64,000 bases of DNA from Euptelea pleiosperma (lineage: Eukaryota; Streptophyta; Magnoliopsida; Ranunculales; Eupteleaceae). The DNA lies in assembly GCA_035048495.1 (NCBI GenBank), contig CM068551.1, positions 11,533,248-11,597,247 on the forward strand, given 5' to 3'. This document shows, in pieces, positions 21,637 through 32,520 of this stretch. Both the position numbers and the translations under genes were made by a program. The stretch's first letter is position 1; each line of letters starts with the position of its first letter. The notes beneath the pieces were generated by a model. That model saw only the letters and a program-made list of their open reading frames with translations. It made no database searches and had not been told where the DNA came from.

Positions 21637-23876
21637 ATGGGAAAAGTAATTCTGCCAGTGAAGATGGGACAGATCACGTCTATGGTCGAATTTCTTGTTC
21701 TAGATACACCATCCCCCTATAATGGCATTTTGGGGAGAGGGTGGATACATGAGGTAAGGGGCGTTCCGTCCACTATCATCAATTATTCCGATTTCCGACT
21801 GATCACGGGATTATGGAGCTTAAAGGAGATCAAGCTATCTCAACAAAATGTTATGCCATGGCCCTTAGATCGAAGGATGTCCCAGTACAGGAAAATCATC
21901 ATGAAAAGGGAACCTCGTCTACGGTTGCTGGTCAATAGCAATCAGAGCGCAACCTGGCAAGTTTGGAAGAGGCTGCGCCGAGCCAGAAAAATGGCAGTGT
22001 AACATTTGAGCAAAGGACCATTCCTACGGTGGAAGAGACTGATCAGGTTAACCTCGGTAGTGAGGAAAATCCGAAGTATACTTTTATTGGGGTCGGATTA
22101 TCTATCGAAGAGAAGATATCCTACACTGATTTTCTGAAATCTTATATGGATGTTTTTGCATGGTCATTCAACGATATGCCGGGTATATCTCCCGACATTT
22201 CTTGTCATCGTTTACAAGTAAATAGTGAGCATTTACCTGTGAAGCAGAGACCTCGAAGGATTGCTCTTGAGAAGCAGCAGGCAGTCCAAGAAGAGATTGA
22301 TAAGCTCCTGGAAGCCGGATTCATCCGCGAAGTTAACAATGCTCAGTGGTTAGCCAACATAGTGGCTGTTCCGAAGAAGAGTGGGAAGATCAGAGTTTGC
22401 ATAGACTTCACACATTTGAATAAAGCCTGTCCTAAAGATCCATATCCCTTGCCCAGAATCGATCAACTTGTTGATGCCACTTCAGGATACGAAATCTTAT
22501 CTTTCATGGATGGATATTCGGGTTATAATCAGATTCCTTTGTATGAGCCAGATCAAGAGATGACGGCCTTCACGACTGATAGGGGCGTCTTTTGTTACAA
22601 AGTGATGCCTTTTGGCCTTAAAAATGCTGGAGCCACTTATCAGCATCTCGACAATAGAATGTTCCATGACATGATTGGCGTGACAATGGAAGTATACATA
22701 GATGATATGATGGTTAAAACGCAGACTCGGGAACTTCATCTAGGAGATCTCGGGAAAACATTTGACCGTCTACGTGAGTATCGAATGAAGCTCAATCCTG
22801 CCAAATGCATCTTTGGAGTGACCTCTGGGAAATTTCTAGGTTATCTCATTACAAGGCGAGGAATTGAAGCTAATCCCGATCAGATCAGGGCCCTGACAGA
22901 AATGCCTTCACCGAAGAATAGGAAGGAAGTCCAAAAACTTGCCGGGAGGATAGCAGCATTGAATCACTTCATAGCAAGATCGTCATATAGATGCAGGCCT
23001 TTATTCAGACTCTTGAAGAAGAACGGAAGGTTTGATTGGACAAAAGAATGTGATGAAGCTTTCCAAAAGCTTAAACATTATCTCTCACAACCTCCAATTC
23101 TTTCTAAACCTGATCAAGGGGAGCCTCTAGGTCTCTATTTGGCTACTACTGATGAGTCTATTAGCACCGTCCTCTTCCGTGAGCTCGACCGTGAAGAACG
23201 GCCAGTATATTTTACCAGTAAAACTCTTATTGGAGCAGAGACAAGATATGCCACAATCGAGAAAGCTGCTCTTGCTTTGATTTATGCTTCAAGGCGTCTT
23301 AAACCCTATTTCGAAGGAAGAACTATTACAGTCTACACAGAGCATCCTTTGAAATCCATACTCGGTAAGATCGATTTATCAGGGAGAATGGCTAAATGGG
23401 CCATCTATTTGGCTCAGTATGATATCCAGTTTTCACCAAGGACGTCCGAGAAAGGACATGCCTTAGTCGGGTTTTTGGCTGATTTCCCAGTTCAAGATGT
23501 TGCTGACACTGGGGGCAAAGACAGAGAAGTTCTTCCACTTCCCGAGATGCCAAAGATGTTGAATCCTAAGACGGGGTGGAGGTTGTTTACTGATGGATCG
23601 GCCAGCGAAAGTGGATCGGGTATAGGGGTTGTTCTGGTCACACCTGAGAACACTAGATTGGAAAAATCTGTTAAACTCGGGTTCGTGGCATCCAATAACG
23701 AAGCGGAATATGAAGCATTGATTTTAGGACTCCAGACAGCACTAGATCTCGGGATCAAGGATATTACCGTGTACACTGATTCTCAGTTGGTAGTTAGTCA
23801 ATACGTGGGGACATATCTAGCCCGGGATGAAAGGATGGCAGCTTATTTAGATATCGTTCAGCAATTGGCAGGATGA
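21637..23876 (+). pseudogene. Gypsy reverse transcriptase and RNase H domains
   Basis: From 21637 the protease tail reads to about 21775, where a one-base frameshift moves the true reading into the frame of 21963-23876; one further TAG lies before MEEAAPSQ. The long 637-codon frame has the RT block FIREVNNAQWLANIVAVPKK, CIDFTHLNKACPKD, KVMPFGLKNAGATYQ and the catalytic YIDDMMVK. RNase H follows (PVYFTSKTLIGAETRYATIE), then the second RNase H-like domain (LFTDGSA, EAEYEALILGL, TDSQLVVSQYV). TGA at 23874 replaces the Arg codon expected in LAGRFDNLEIHQLPRMKNRH. Catalytic residues of RT look intact, so decay is recent or purifying until recently. Confidence 0.85.
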
Positions 23877-25244
23877 TTCGATAACCTTGAGATTCATCAA
23901 TTACCTCGAATGAAGAATCGGCATGCTGATGCCTTGGCCTATTTGTCTACGATGTTGGGAGAAACAGAGTCAAGAACCATACCCGTGGACTATCAAGAAT
24001 TCCCGAGTACTCACTTACCCAGTGAGATATACTTAGCCCCGATTGAGGTTGATCACGAACCAAGTTGGATGGATGATTTTCGGAGATATTTACAGAATGG
24101 AGAACTCCCGTCTGGGAGAGATGCCGCAAGAAGAATTTAGAGGCTTGGAAGAAGATATATCATGGTGGGCCAAGATTTGTACAGAAAATCAGCGTCAGGC
24201 CCCCTTATCAAATGCCTTACTCCCAGTGAATCTCAGCAAGTTCTTCTTGAGATACACGCTGGTGAATGTGGAAATCACTCGGGGGCGAGGACCTTAACAC
24301 ATAAAGCCATCAGCTAAGGTTATTTTTGGCCCTATATGCAGAAAGATGCCAAGTTGCTTGTCAAGAAATGTGAGAAATGCCATAAATATTCTCCATTGAT
24401 CAAAGTTCCCGCCGAAGAGTTACATCCTGTATTCAGTCCATGGCCATTTGCAAAATGGGGATTGGACATAATGGGACCATTTTCGACAGTTCCAGAGAAT
24501 GTCAGGTTCCTACTGGTAGCCACAGATTACTTCACAAAGTGGATTGAAGCAGTTCTTTTAGTTCAGGTGCACTCTTCACATGTTAAGAGATTCTTGTGGG
24601 AGAACATCATCTGCCGATTTGGAATTCCAGAGGAGATTGTCACAGACAATGGAACCCAGTTTGATTCCGCCGAGGTGAAAGCTCTGTGTCAGGCTTTGAA
24701 TATAAAAAAGCGGTTATCCGCCCCGAGATATCCTCAGAGTAATGGACTAGCTGAAAGAGCGAATCAGGCAATACTTGAAAATTTGAAGAAGAGGCTAGAT
24801 AAGGCAAATGGTAAATGGGCAGAAGAATTATCAGGAGTATTATGGGCATACCGGACTACCCCAAGAAGGACTACGGGGGAATCTCTATTTTCTCTGGCCT
24901 ATGGGACAGAAGCAGTGATCCCCACAGAAGTTGTTATCCCGACATCTCGCACTCAGGCTGTCAATACAGGACAGAATGATGGGATTTTAGCTCGGGATAA
25001 TGATTTGCTAGAAGAACAACGCGAGCAGGCAGTTGTAAGGTTGGCTAATTATCAGCAAACCATCAAACAATCATATGATCGCCGTGTCAGACGCAGGACC
25101 TTCAAAGTTGGAGATTTGGTATTAAGAAAAGTATTTGACAATACCAGAGAGCCTGTGAGTGGTTTGCCTACCCCTACAACTCCATTTTGTGAACAAGGGT
25201 ATAATTGTTGTTGTATTTTCATGTTGTTTCTTGATACTTTCTGA
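23877..25244 (+). pseudogene. Gypsy integrase
   Basis: After the broken linker (23877-24140), a shifted frame carries the HHCC zinc motif: HAGECGNHSG around 24251-24290 and KCEKCHK near 24366. The catalytic core follows with GLDIMGPFS (first Asp), IVTDNGTQFD (second Asp) and PQSNGLAERANQAILENLKK (Glu). The C-terminal part has SYDRRVRRRTFKVGDLVLRK. The stops at 24138 and 24314 break continuity. Homology is interrupted after NTREP at 25154 by a 131-bp stretch starting GTGAGT; a remnant of the remaining tail (KPWERP in another frame) lies at about 25293-25312. Confidence 0.8.
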
Positions 25245-25459
25245 AGAGATGCGCATCATTATATCAGCATTGTTATTTTCCAAAGGGTCCCCAGTAAACC
25301 TTGGGAGAGACCTTGCTTGTTCACTGTATTGGGTTTGTTTTCTGGGAAGATTTGAAGTCACTAGCTAGATTAAATTTACGGAATTTTTTTGGAAGGAACC
25401 TATATTTAAGGGTATTCGTACAAAAGAACCGAACTTTTTCAAAATTTGTCAAAACAAAC

Positions 25460-25700
25460 CTATGATGCCAAACTGTTCTGCGTAGGCTCCCAAAACTTTT
25501 AAATGGCAAATTTTCCCTCGCCTTGATGCCATACGCTTTGGCATCCGTTATTATCAAACGCCATACCGTTTAGCATCTGTTACTATCAGATGCCAAACCA
25601 TTCGATGTCTGATAGTAACAGACACCAAACCATATCGCGTTTGATAGTACCAGACGCCAAACAGTATGGCGTCGGATATTAAGAGATGCCAAACCATTTG
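25460..25700 (+). repeat. Subterminal array of GACGCCAAACNGTATGGCGTC-type palindromes, left arm
   Basis: About seven alternating half-sites (GATGCCAAAC, ATGGCGTC, ACGCCATACCG, CTTTGGCATC) spaced 20-30 bp apart. The equivalent array in the right arm is at 31830-32020. Subterminal palindromes in Mutator and hAT elements often bind transposase; that role is inferred here. Confidence 0.65.
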
Positions 25701-26399
25701 TCTTATGGCCATTGTGACAATCGTTGGAATAGATCCATTGAAGGTCAATTTTAAATTTCCAATTTCTATTCTGAAAAATTGAAAATTGCTCTCTCCCACT
25801 CAATTGTTCTCCCCTAACTCTCATCTTACTCTCCCAACTTTCTCGCACTCAGCCTAATAAAATTGATATTAATTTACCCAATTCATTAGCTCTATTTTTC
25901 TACTATACTCCAAAATTATCAATGACGACAAAAGCGATTATTTGTTGATAAAGAGGCCAACTGATGAATTTGAGCGGATGTTATTCGAGTCGACGGAGAT
26001 CGCATTGGCAGAATTTTGAGATAAAGCTGCTATGTAATGTAAAATTGAAAATTTTTTATTTTAAGGTCAGTTATTACATTTGGATCAAAAAAATATATGA
26101 TTGACATTGTTGACAATCAATCTTTACAACATATATTTGACATTAATTTAACTTCTCTATACATAATTTTTTATGTGTACCAGCATCACTTGAAAATATT
26201 ACTTTTGAAAATCAATCGAATTATGGTCACATAAGTGTTCGAGGTGAGCCTAGCTCGTCAAATCAATTTCGAATTGATGATCACAATTCGATTGTAAATG
26301 GTGAAAATAAAAATAATAATCTTGTTGATGATGAAGAAGAAGATACAGATAATGATCTACAAGTTGATGAATATTGTTCATCACCAACTAATGTTAATG

Positions 26400-26645
26400 T
26401 GAATGCTATATATATTAGAAAAGTTTATGCTAATGTAATTCAAATTAGGCTTTCAATTTTAACTTTAGCAGTCAAAGATAATTTTACAGTAAAATATGTG
26501 ATAAATAATAGAGAAAAAGTTATAGTTACATGCGATGATTGAAATTGCCCATAGCTTGTATATGCTAAAAGACTAGTCAATGGTGTAGTTTTAACATTAT
26601 AACCTTTAACAATAGCCACACATGCTTGGGTAGGAGTGATTTAGT
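26400..26645 (+). pseudogene. MULE transposase DNA-binding domain, left-arm copy (broken)
   Basis: The translation has VYANVIQIRLSILTLAVKDN, FTVKYVINNREKVIVTCDD and LVYAKRLVNGVVLTL, matching the right-arm copy. Internal stops occur where the right arm reads PNCSW. The exon is cut at 26649 by the LTR insertion and resumes at 29413. Confidence 0.75.
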
Positions 26646-26649
26646 AGAT

Positions 26650-29412
26650 TGATATTCGCTCAAAAGTGCTTATTTTAAGTAATTATCCTTTTAGCGTTAT
26701 CGCACTCTCCTACGTAAAATGCTCTATTTATTTACTTTTCTACGTAAGAGTATTTCATTGCGCAGAACACACTTTTTTGGACGAAATGGTATATTTGCAC
26801 GCATTAAATGTATTTCTGTAAGTCTAGGTATAAAGATGTTATGATCAAGTCTCATTACGTGCTTTTTTCTTGCAGAAAATTTGATCGGGCTATTCTCGAG
26901 ACTTGCGGGCCCATGATCAACCACAGAAGCCTAATATCAAAGTTTGAAGAGCCACAGGCTATGACTAGAAGATATGAGCCAAATATGGGCTGAATAAGAG
27001 TACCAAAAAGCCGGCCCAAAGAACGAAGAGAGCAGAAGAGCCAATGACCAAGAGACGGACCAAAGCGTTTAAAGCCACATGAGCCAACAAGGAATGATGG
27101 TCTACTCTACTGGAAAAGTGTGAGGATGGTCACAATGAAGACCAGGGTTCTAGACCCTCTGTCAATACTTTTATCTCTATTTTTTGATATTTTCTATCTC
27201 CTCCCCCTAATTTTCTATCTCATCTCTCCTTATTCTCTCTCTCTTCATCTCTCGGTCCTCGGATCTACTGACCTAACCCCAGAACTCTTGCCTGTTGGCT
27301 TTGTCTCATCTCTCTTAGCTTTCTGACCATTGGATCTTCAATCGGACCGTTGGATCTTCCACCGGACCGTTGGATCTCTCTAGATCCGTCGATCTACCAA
27401 TCTGGGTCCCAATCAAGTCACCATCCATTCGATCGTCATCAAATTGTCTGTCATATCATCTTGTGAGACGATGGACATCATCAATCCTTGTGGACCAGTA
27501 GCCGAGCCCATCATCATCGACCCGTGCCCCGACCATTTAGTGGACCTCGCGATTTTCAAATGCATTAAATTAATTATTTTTAAATAAAAAAGGGGGGTCC
27601 ACTAATCGAGGAAATTCTCCAAAGAAAAGGGGAGAAGAGAGGGTTCGAAACCCTAATTCTGAACCCCCTCTCCTCCTCTCCTTTCCCCCATCCTTCTTCT
27701 CATCTTCTTCCCCTTCATCCTCTTGGTTTTCTTCTTCTTCTTCACCTTTTTCATTCTCGTCTTCTACCGGAGTTGCAGCCTGCAACTCCGACCAGCAACG
27801 CCCCCTTCTCCTTCTTCTTCATGATCTGTGTTCTCCTCTTCTTCCTCCTACTGCTCCCCCTGCAACGCCGACGTGCGTCTGCCACTTGTAGCACCACCAC
27901 CCCGCCTGCAAACAGCAACGTGTGGACCACCACCATCTTCCACCGCCTCCTTCATCTTCTCCGCTTCCTAGCAAGGCTGCTGCTGCTGCAGTGCGCCTGC
28001 ACCTCCTTCCACCACCAGCACCGCCTGCAACATCATTTCCTCACCGCCCACCTTCCCTTGGGATATCCGGTGGCTGTTAGAGGCTGTTCTTCTAATAGCC
28101 ACCACCATTTTTCCCTCAGCCATCCTCCTCTCTTCTTAATCAAAAAAAAAATAATAAAAAAAAAACCAGAAAAAAGAGAGAAAAGAAGAAGAGGAAGAAA
28201 AGAGAGGAGACTTACCTCCTCTAGAGTCGCATCCTCCATCTTCATCAACACGTCCTCACCCCTCTCTCCATTACCACCCCCTCTCTTATCATTCACCGAC
28301 TTTTCCTCCTCTTTATCTTCACTTTCAAAACCGCTTCTTCCCATTGGACTGGGTGTCCTCTCTTGCTCCACCAGCAGGTGCGCCTTCCTCTATAGCGACC
28401 TGCAACTCCGGCAATTGCAGGTTTGGCCGGTAGACTCACTAACTTGCAGGCGTACGTGCACACGCATCAGCACTACCACCGTCTGCAACTTGTTGCAGAT
28501 GGTCTGCCCACCAGCCAAGTCAAGTGCCACTGCTATGTGTTGCAGCACTACTGCCTACACCTCCGCCTCCGCCTCCGTCAAGCAACATATAAGCCAGCAA
28601 CCCCCTAAAGTCATTCTCATCTTCTTCTTTTCCAAACAAAAAGAAAAAAAAAGAAGAAAAGAAGAAAAGAAAAGGGAGGAAAGAGGAGGGAAGAACGCCC
28701 TCACCTGTTGTTCCTCTCCACATCGGTCTACTCCTCCTTGCTGCTGGTGTGAACACCGCCATCACCACCTTGCTGCCCACAATTAACTTAGGCGAACCTA
28801 GTTCACATTATCTTGCCAGCTTCTCCACCACGGTAAGCCTGTCACGAACAACCACTAAAGGCCAGCAACATCTCCTCCTCATCCAACCCGTTGGATCTAA
28901 TCAGCCACTCCTCATGGTCAGTAAGTGTCTAACCTCTTCACTTTTTATCTCTCTCTAGGAAACCCCTTTAGTTTCAATTTTCTCTCTCTTGTTTCTCTCA
29001 CATTTCTTAGGTGTCTCTCTAAAACTCACTTTCTCTAATTTTTGCCTTCTAGATGAATGTTTATTTTCCTTGTTGAATTGGTGTAATGAATTTTAATCAT
29101 TTAATAAAGTAGTTTGATTATTATGTTTTGATATTTTAGGTCCCATTTCAGTGCGCTTTAGCCTATTATAATCTCAGAAAGAATGTTTTAAATCCTGACT
29201 TCTCACCACTCTCATTTCTCCGTGCTTTTCTAGCAAAATTCTATCATTTTATGTTCAAAGTTGAGCTAATCCAACTAATCCCGAGTGCGGATCGACATCC
29301 GACACGAGCCACTATGCAAAATTGCTCATTTTACAGGTTAAATGTCTCGGATAATTACAAATTTGATTGAAATTAGGGTCGTTCTCTCAACGACGGAAAA
29401 ATCCTACTTTCA
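26650..29412. mobile_element. Solo LTR (2763 bp), TSD TAGAT, nested in the MULE left arm
   Basis: The insert begins TGATATTCGC and ends CTACTTTCA. TAGAT at 26645-26649 is repeated exactly at 29413-29417, and removing the insert restores the MULE sequence (GTAGAT joined to CATCCTCAAGCAACTG as in the right arm). TG..CA ends with a 5-bp duplication define an LTR. No primer site, polypurine tract, second LTR or retroviral domain is visible inside, so a solo LTR is the simplest reading. The interior is pyrimidine-rich (27560-28780). Gypsy origin is likely from the LTR style but not proven. Confidence 0.8.
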
Positions 29413-29782
29413 TAGATCATCCTCAAGCAACTGTTAATTAGATAAATGACAAAATAAAAGTCGTTTAGCTAATAGCCAATTTTATAATTTAATAAAGATT
29501 ATAAATGAAATGAAATGCGAATATAGTGTAGAAGTCTAGTATAACAAAGCTTGGAAAGCTTAAGAGAAAGCACTAGAAGATGTTCATGGTTGCATAATAT
29601 AGGCTTATATGAGTATGAATCATTACTATCATACAATTATAGAAACAAATCCTGACAGTTTTTATTTTCTTAAAACTAACCAAAGTAAAAATTTTGAACG
29701 ATTTTCATTTTCTTTAAAACAAATATTAATGTATATAAAAATGGATATAAACCTATTGTAAGATTAGATGGTACATTCTTAA
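29413..29782 (+). pseudogene. MULE transposase fragment, left arm, after the LTR
   Basis: Matches the complement of 30041-30410 at roughly 90% by eye, including ATAGATCATCCTCAAGCAAC, CAAATCCTGACAGTTTT and ATTTTGAACGATTTTCATTT. Homology stops at ACATTCTTAA (29773-29782), the inner edge of the palindrome. Confidence 0.75.
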
Positions 29783-31161
29783 TTTTTGTTCAAAATGTCT
29801 CATACAGAAAAAATAGTAATGTGAAGGAAACCGATTAGCAATAGCCTGTATGTCTTTTTGTCAATCAGAAATAAAAGATATATGGGAATCAAAATGTCTA
29901 ATAGTTCTTTGAAAATAATTTAAAAATCAATCTCAAGTATGTTTATTTTTAGCATCAATTATTACATATGCCAATGGAAAAGTACCACTATTAGAATTGA
30001 CGAAAGTCGCTACAAGCAAGATATCTTGATACTTTTCCTTTAAGAATGTATCATCTAATTCTACAATAGGTTTACATCCATTTTTATATACATTAATACT
30101 TGTTTTAAAGAAAATGAAAATCGTTCAAAATTTTTACTTTGGTTAGTTTTAAGAAAATAAAACTGTCAGGATTTGTTTCTATAATTGTATGACAGTAATG
30201 ATCCATACTCTTATAAGCATCTATTATGCAACCATGAATGTCTTCTAGTGTTTTCTCTCGAGCTTTTCAAGATTTGTTATATGAGACTTCTACACCATAT
30301 TCGTGTTTCATATTATTTAGAATCTCTATTAGATTATAAAATTGATTATCACCTAAACAACATTTTATTTTGTACTTTATCCAATGAACAGTTGCTTGAG
30401 GATGATCCATTGAATCACTTCTACCCAAGCATGCATGGCTATTGTTAAATATTGTATATGATGTTAAAACTACACCATTGGCCATTCTTTTAGCATATAC
30501 AAGCCATGAGCAATTTGGATCATCACATGTAACTATAATATTTTCTCTATTATTTATAACATATTTTATTATAAAATTATCTCTAATTGTTAAATTTAGA
30601 ATTAAAAGCCTAAATTGAATTACATTAGTATAAAATTTTTCAATATATAACATTCACATTAACATCAGTTGCTAATGAACAATATCCATCAGCTTACGGA
30701 TCATCATCTGTATCTTCTTCTTCATCATCAACAAGTTTGTTATTTTCATTTTAATCATGTACAATCGAATTGTAGTCATCGGTTCAAAATTGATTTGATG
30801 AGTTAGGCTCACCTTGAACACTTGTGTGATCAGAATTCGATTGATTTTCAAAAGTAATATTTTCAAGTGGTGTTGGTGTTAGACACACATAAAAAATTAT
30901 CTGGGGAGAAGTTAAATTAATGTAAAATATAAGTTGTAAAGATTGATTGTTAACAATGTCAATCATATATTTTTCTGAACCAATGTAATAACTTACCTTA
31001 AAATAAAATTTTACTAAATTTTACTTTTGCATAGCAACTTTATCTTGAAATTCTGCCAATGTGATCCATGTCGACTTTAATAACATCCGCTCAGATCCAT
31101 CAACATCTGTATCCCCATCTAGTTTGCCTCCATATTGACAAATAATTGCTTTTGTCGTCAT
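29783..31161 (-). pseudogene. MULE transposase, right arm and loop, 3' part missing
   Basis: The start codon is at 31159-31161. Exon 1 reads MTTKAIICQYGGKLDGDTDV, the PB1-like beginning of many plant MULE transposases, with a likely donor at GTAAAATT. The DNA-binding domain (30650-30270) reads NFIIKYVINNRENIIVTCDD, PNCSWLVYAKRMANGVVLT and HPQATVHWIKYKIK. The catalytic domain follows with KPIVELDDTFLKEKYQDILL (first Asp), FPLAYVIIDAKNK, then FISD-stop-QKDIQAI and CMRHFEQKL in the loop. Coding homology ends where the inverted copy begins at 29782, so the rest of the DDE domain and the zinc finger are absent. Stops and frameshifts mean no active transposase. Confidence 0.8.
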
Positions 31162-31234
31162 TTATAATTTTGGAATAAAGTAGAAAAATAGAGCTAATGA
31201 ATTGTGTAAATTGATATCAATTGTATTAGGCTGA

Positions 31235-31665
31235 GGTGGCGTTTGGTAAATTAAGTTATCAAATCTAAAATTTTAAAGTGCTTAATGTCTGATAGCTTAA
31301 TTACTTATGTCCGAATTAGGCTGTTTGATAAAGGTCTTAAGTTTTAAAATTAAGTCAAGGGCATTGTGGGTATTTGAAGTGCTTATTAGGACACTTTCGT
31401 AAGTTTTTAAAAGAGAAAGCTTTAAGAAAATTGCATTATGGATATTTAAGAGAGAATTTTAGAATCTTTTTTGGAGTTGTGTTTCGCGGAAACCACTTAC
31501 ACATTAAGTCACCCCCAGCTCACTTTTTGCTTGTCTTAATTTTAGTGATTTCATTATTAAGTGTTGAAATTAAGTTGTTTACCAAAAGCCACTTAATCAC
31601 CGAAATCATTGAATTTCAACCCATTTAGACTTAAGGTATGAGAAAAAGTTTTAACAAACGCCACC
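31235..31665. mobile_element. Harbinger/Tourist MITE, TSD TGA, nested in the MULE right arm
   Basis: The termini GGTGGCGTTTGGTAAA and TTTTAACAAACGCCACC are flanked by TGA on both sides (31232-31234 and 31666-31668). Without it the flanks match the uninterrupted left arm. Sister copies are at 49570-49993 and 11812-12087. A TNA duplication identifies PIF/Harbinger. Confidence 0.85.
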
Positions 31666-32044
31666 TGAGTGTTGATGTGTATGATGGGAAAGTAAGATAA
31701 GAGTTAGGAGAAAACAATTGATAGAGCAATTGGGAGATAATAATTGAGTAGGAGGAACAATTTTCAATTTTTTGGAATAGAGATTGAGAATTTAAAATCG
31801 ACCTTCAACGGATCTATTCCAATGGTCGTCACAACAACCATAAGCCATATGGTTTGGCATTTCATATCTGACGCCATACTGTTTGGTGTCTGTTACTATC
31901 ACTAATAGATGCCAAACCGTATGGCGTTTGATAATAATAGACACCAAACCGTATGGCGTCAAGGTGAGGGTAAATCTACCATTTAAATGTTTCGGGAGCC
32001 TACGCCAAACGGTTTGGCATCGTAGGTTTGTTTTGACAAATTTT

Positions 32045-32046
<2 letters not shown>

Positions 32047-32118
<72 letters not shown>
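32047..32118. repeat. (TA)n microsatellite, about 36 units
   Basis: Uninterrupted TA dinucleotides in the right terminal zone of the MULE palindrome. The left arm has no such expansion, so it arose after the inverted duplication. It produces spurious Ile-Tyr frames. Confidence 0.95.
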
Positions 32119-32120
<2 letters not shown>

Positions 32121-32141
32121 TTCCTTTCAAACATCTTCCGT

Positions 32142-32520
32142 TTAACAATAATCATGTAAAAGATATCTAATTAAACAAATTGAAAGAGCATAATATTCAA
32201 AGAAGGTAAAATTGAATTAGAAATAAAAATAAAGGGTATGTTGGAGATACTCATTGTGTTGTAGTCCATGCCTACATCAATGTTGATCCCCACTTAATGA
32301 TTTGTTAGACCGTAAAATACTAGGGTCTCTCTCTCTCTCTCTAGGATGTCTTCCTAATTCTCAGAGATGATCTTTATCTTGGAGCAAGGGGGTGTATTTA
32401 TAGTTTTTCAGGGCAATAGCCTGTAGTTTTTCAGGATATCTAATAGTTTTTTGGTGGACTATTAAATTTTAGAACCCTCTAAAAAACTTGTACTATGTCT
32501 AGGGCATATGTAAACTGAAC
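32142..32520. other. Unassigned sequence at the breakpoint of the truncated PHO1 copy
   Basis: Homology between the two PHO1 copies stops near 32520. The stretch from there to the MULE has no recognised gene. A CT tract (32326-32342) and a TTTTTCAGG word repeated at 32405 and 32427 are the only features seen. Confidence 0.4.

Larger units (their letters stand above)
18592..25377 (+). mobile_element. Gypsy LTR retrotransposon, Tat-like, lacking the 3' LTR
   Basis: Order on the plus strand: 5' LTR, primer site, gag, protease, reverse transcriptase, RNase H, a second RNase H-like domain, integrase. The extra RNase H region (LFTDGSASESGSGIG, then NEAEYEALI and VYTDSQLVV) after the RT-linked RNase H is characteristic of the Tat clade. 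Polyprotein frames are broken by several stops and at least one frameshift. The integrase C-terminus decays at about 25285-25370, and the Mutator palindrome begins at 25378. No second LTR is found anywhere in the window, so the 3' end was lost or displaced. Confidence 0.85.
25378..32141. mobile_element. Mutator-like element forming a giant inverted repeat
   Basis: The left arm (25378-26649 plus 29413-29782) and right arm (32141 down to 30041) are the same MULE 5' half in opposite orientation: termini, palindrome-rich subterminal zone, leader, and first part of the transposase. Matching ends are ACGGAATTTTTTTGGAAGGA at the left and, read inward, ACGGAAGATGTTTGAAAGGA at the right. About 258 bp of unpaired transposase sequence (29783-30040) forms the loop. 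The left arm holds a solo LTR, the right arm a Harbinger MITE and a (TA)n tract. No clear 9-bp flanking duplication was found (ATTAAATTT left, TTAACAATA right). Confidence 0.75.

Noticed and set aside
27773..28786. 337-codon plus-strand open frame
   Set aside because: Low-complexity Ser/Leu/His/Lys-rich translation inside the solo LTR, no domain, and driven by pyrimidine-rich DNA. It has overlapping frames on the other strand.
31792..32148. Open frames with long Ile-Tyr repeats
   Set aside because: Produced by the (TA)n microsatellite in the MULE terminal zone.
25369..32150. 9-bp target duplication for the MULE palindrome
   Set aside because: ATTAAATTT and TTAACAATA do not match convincingly at any offset tried, so the element edges remain approximate.
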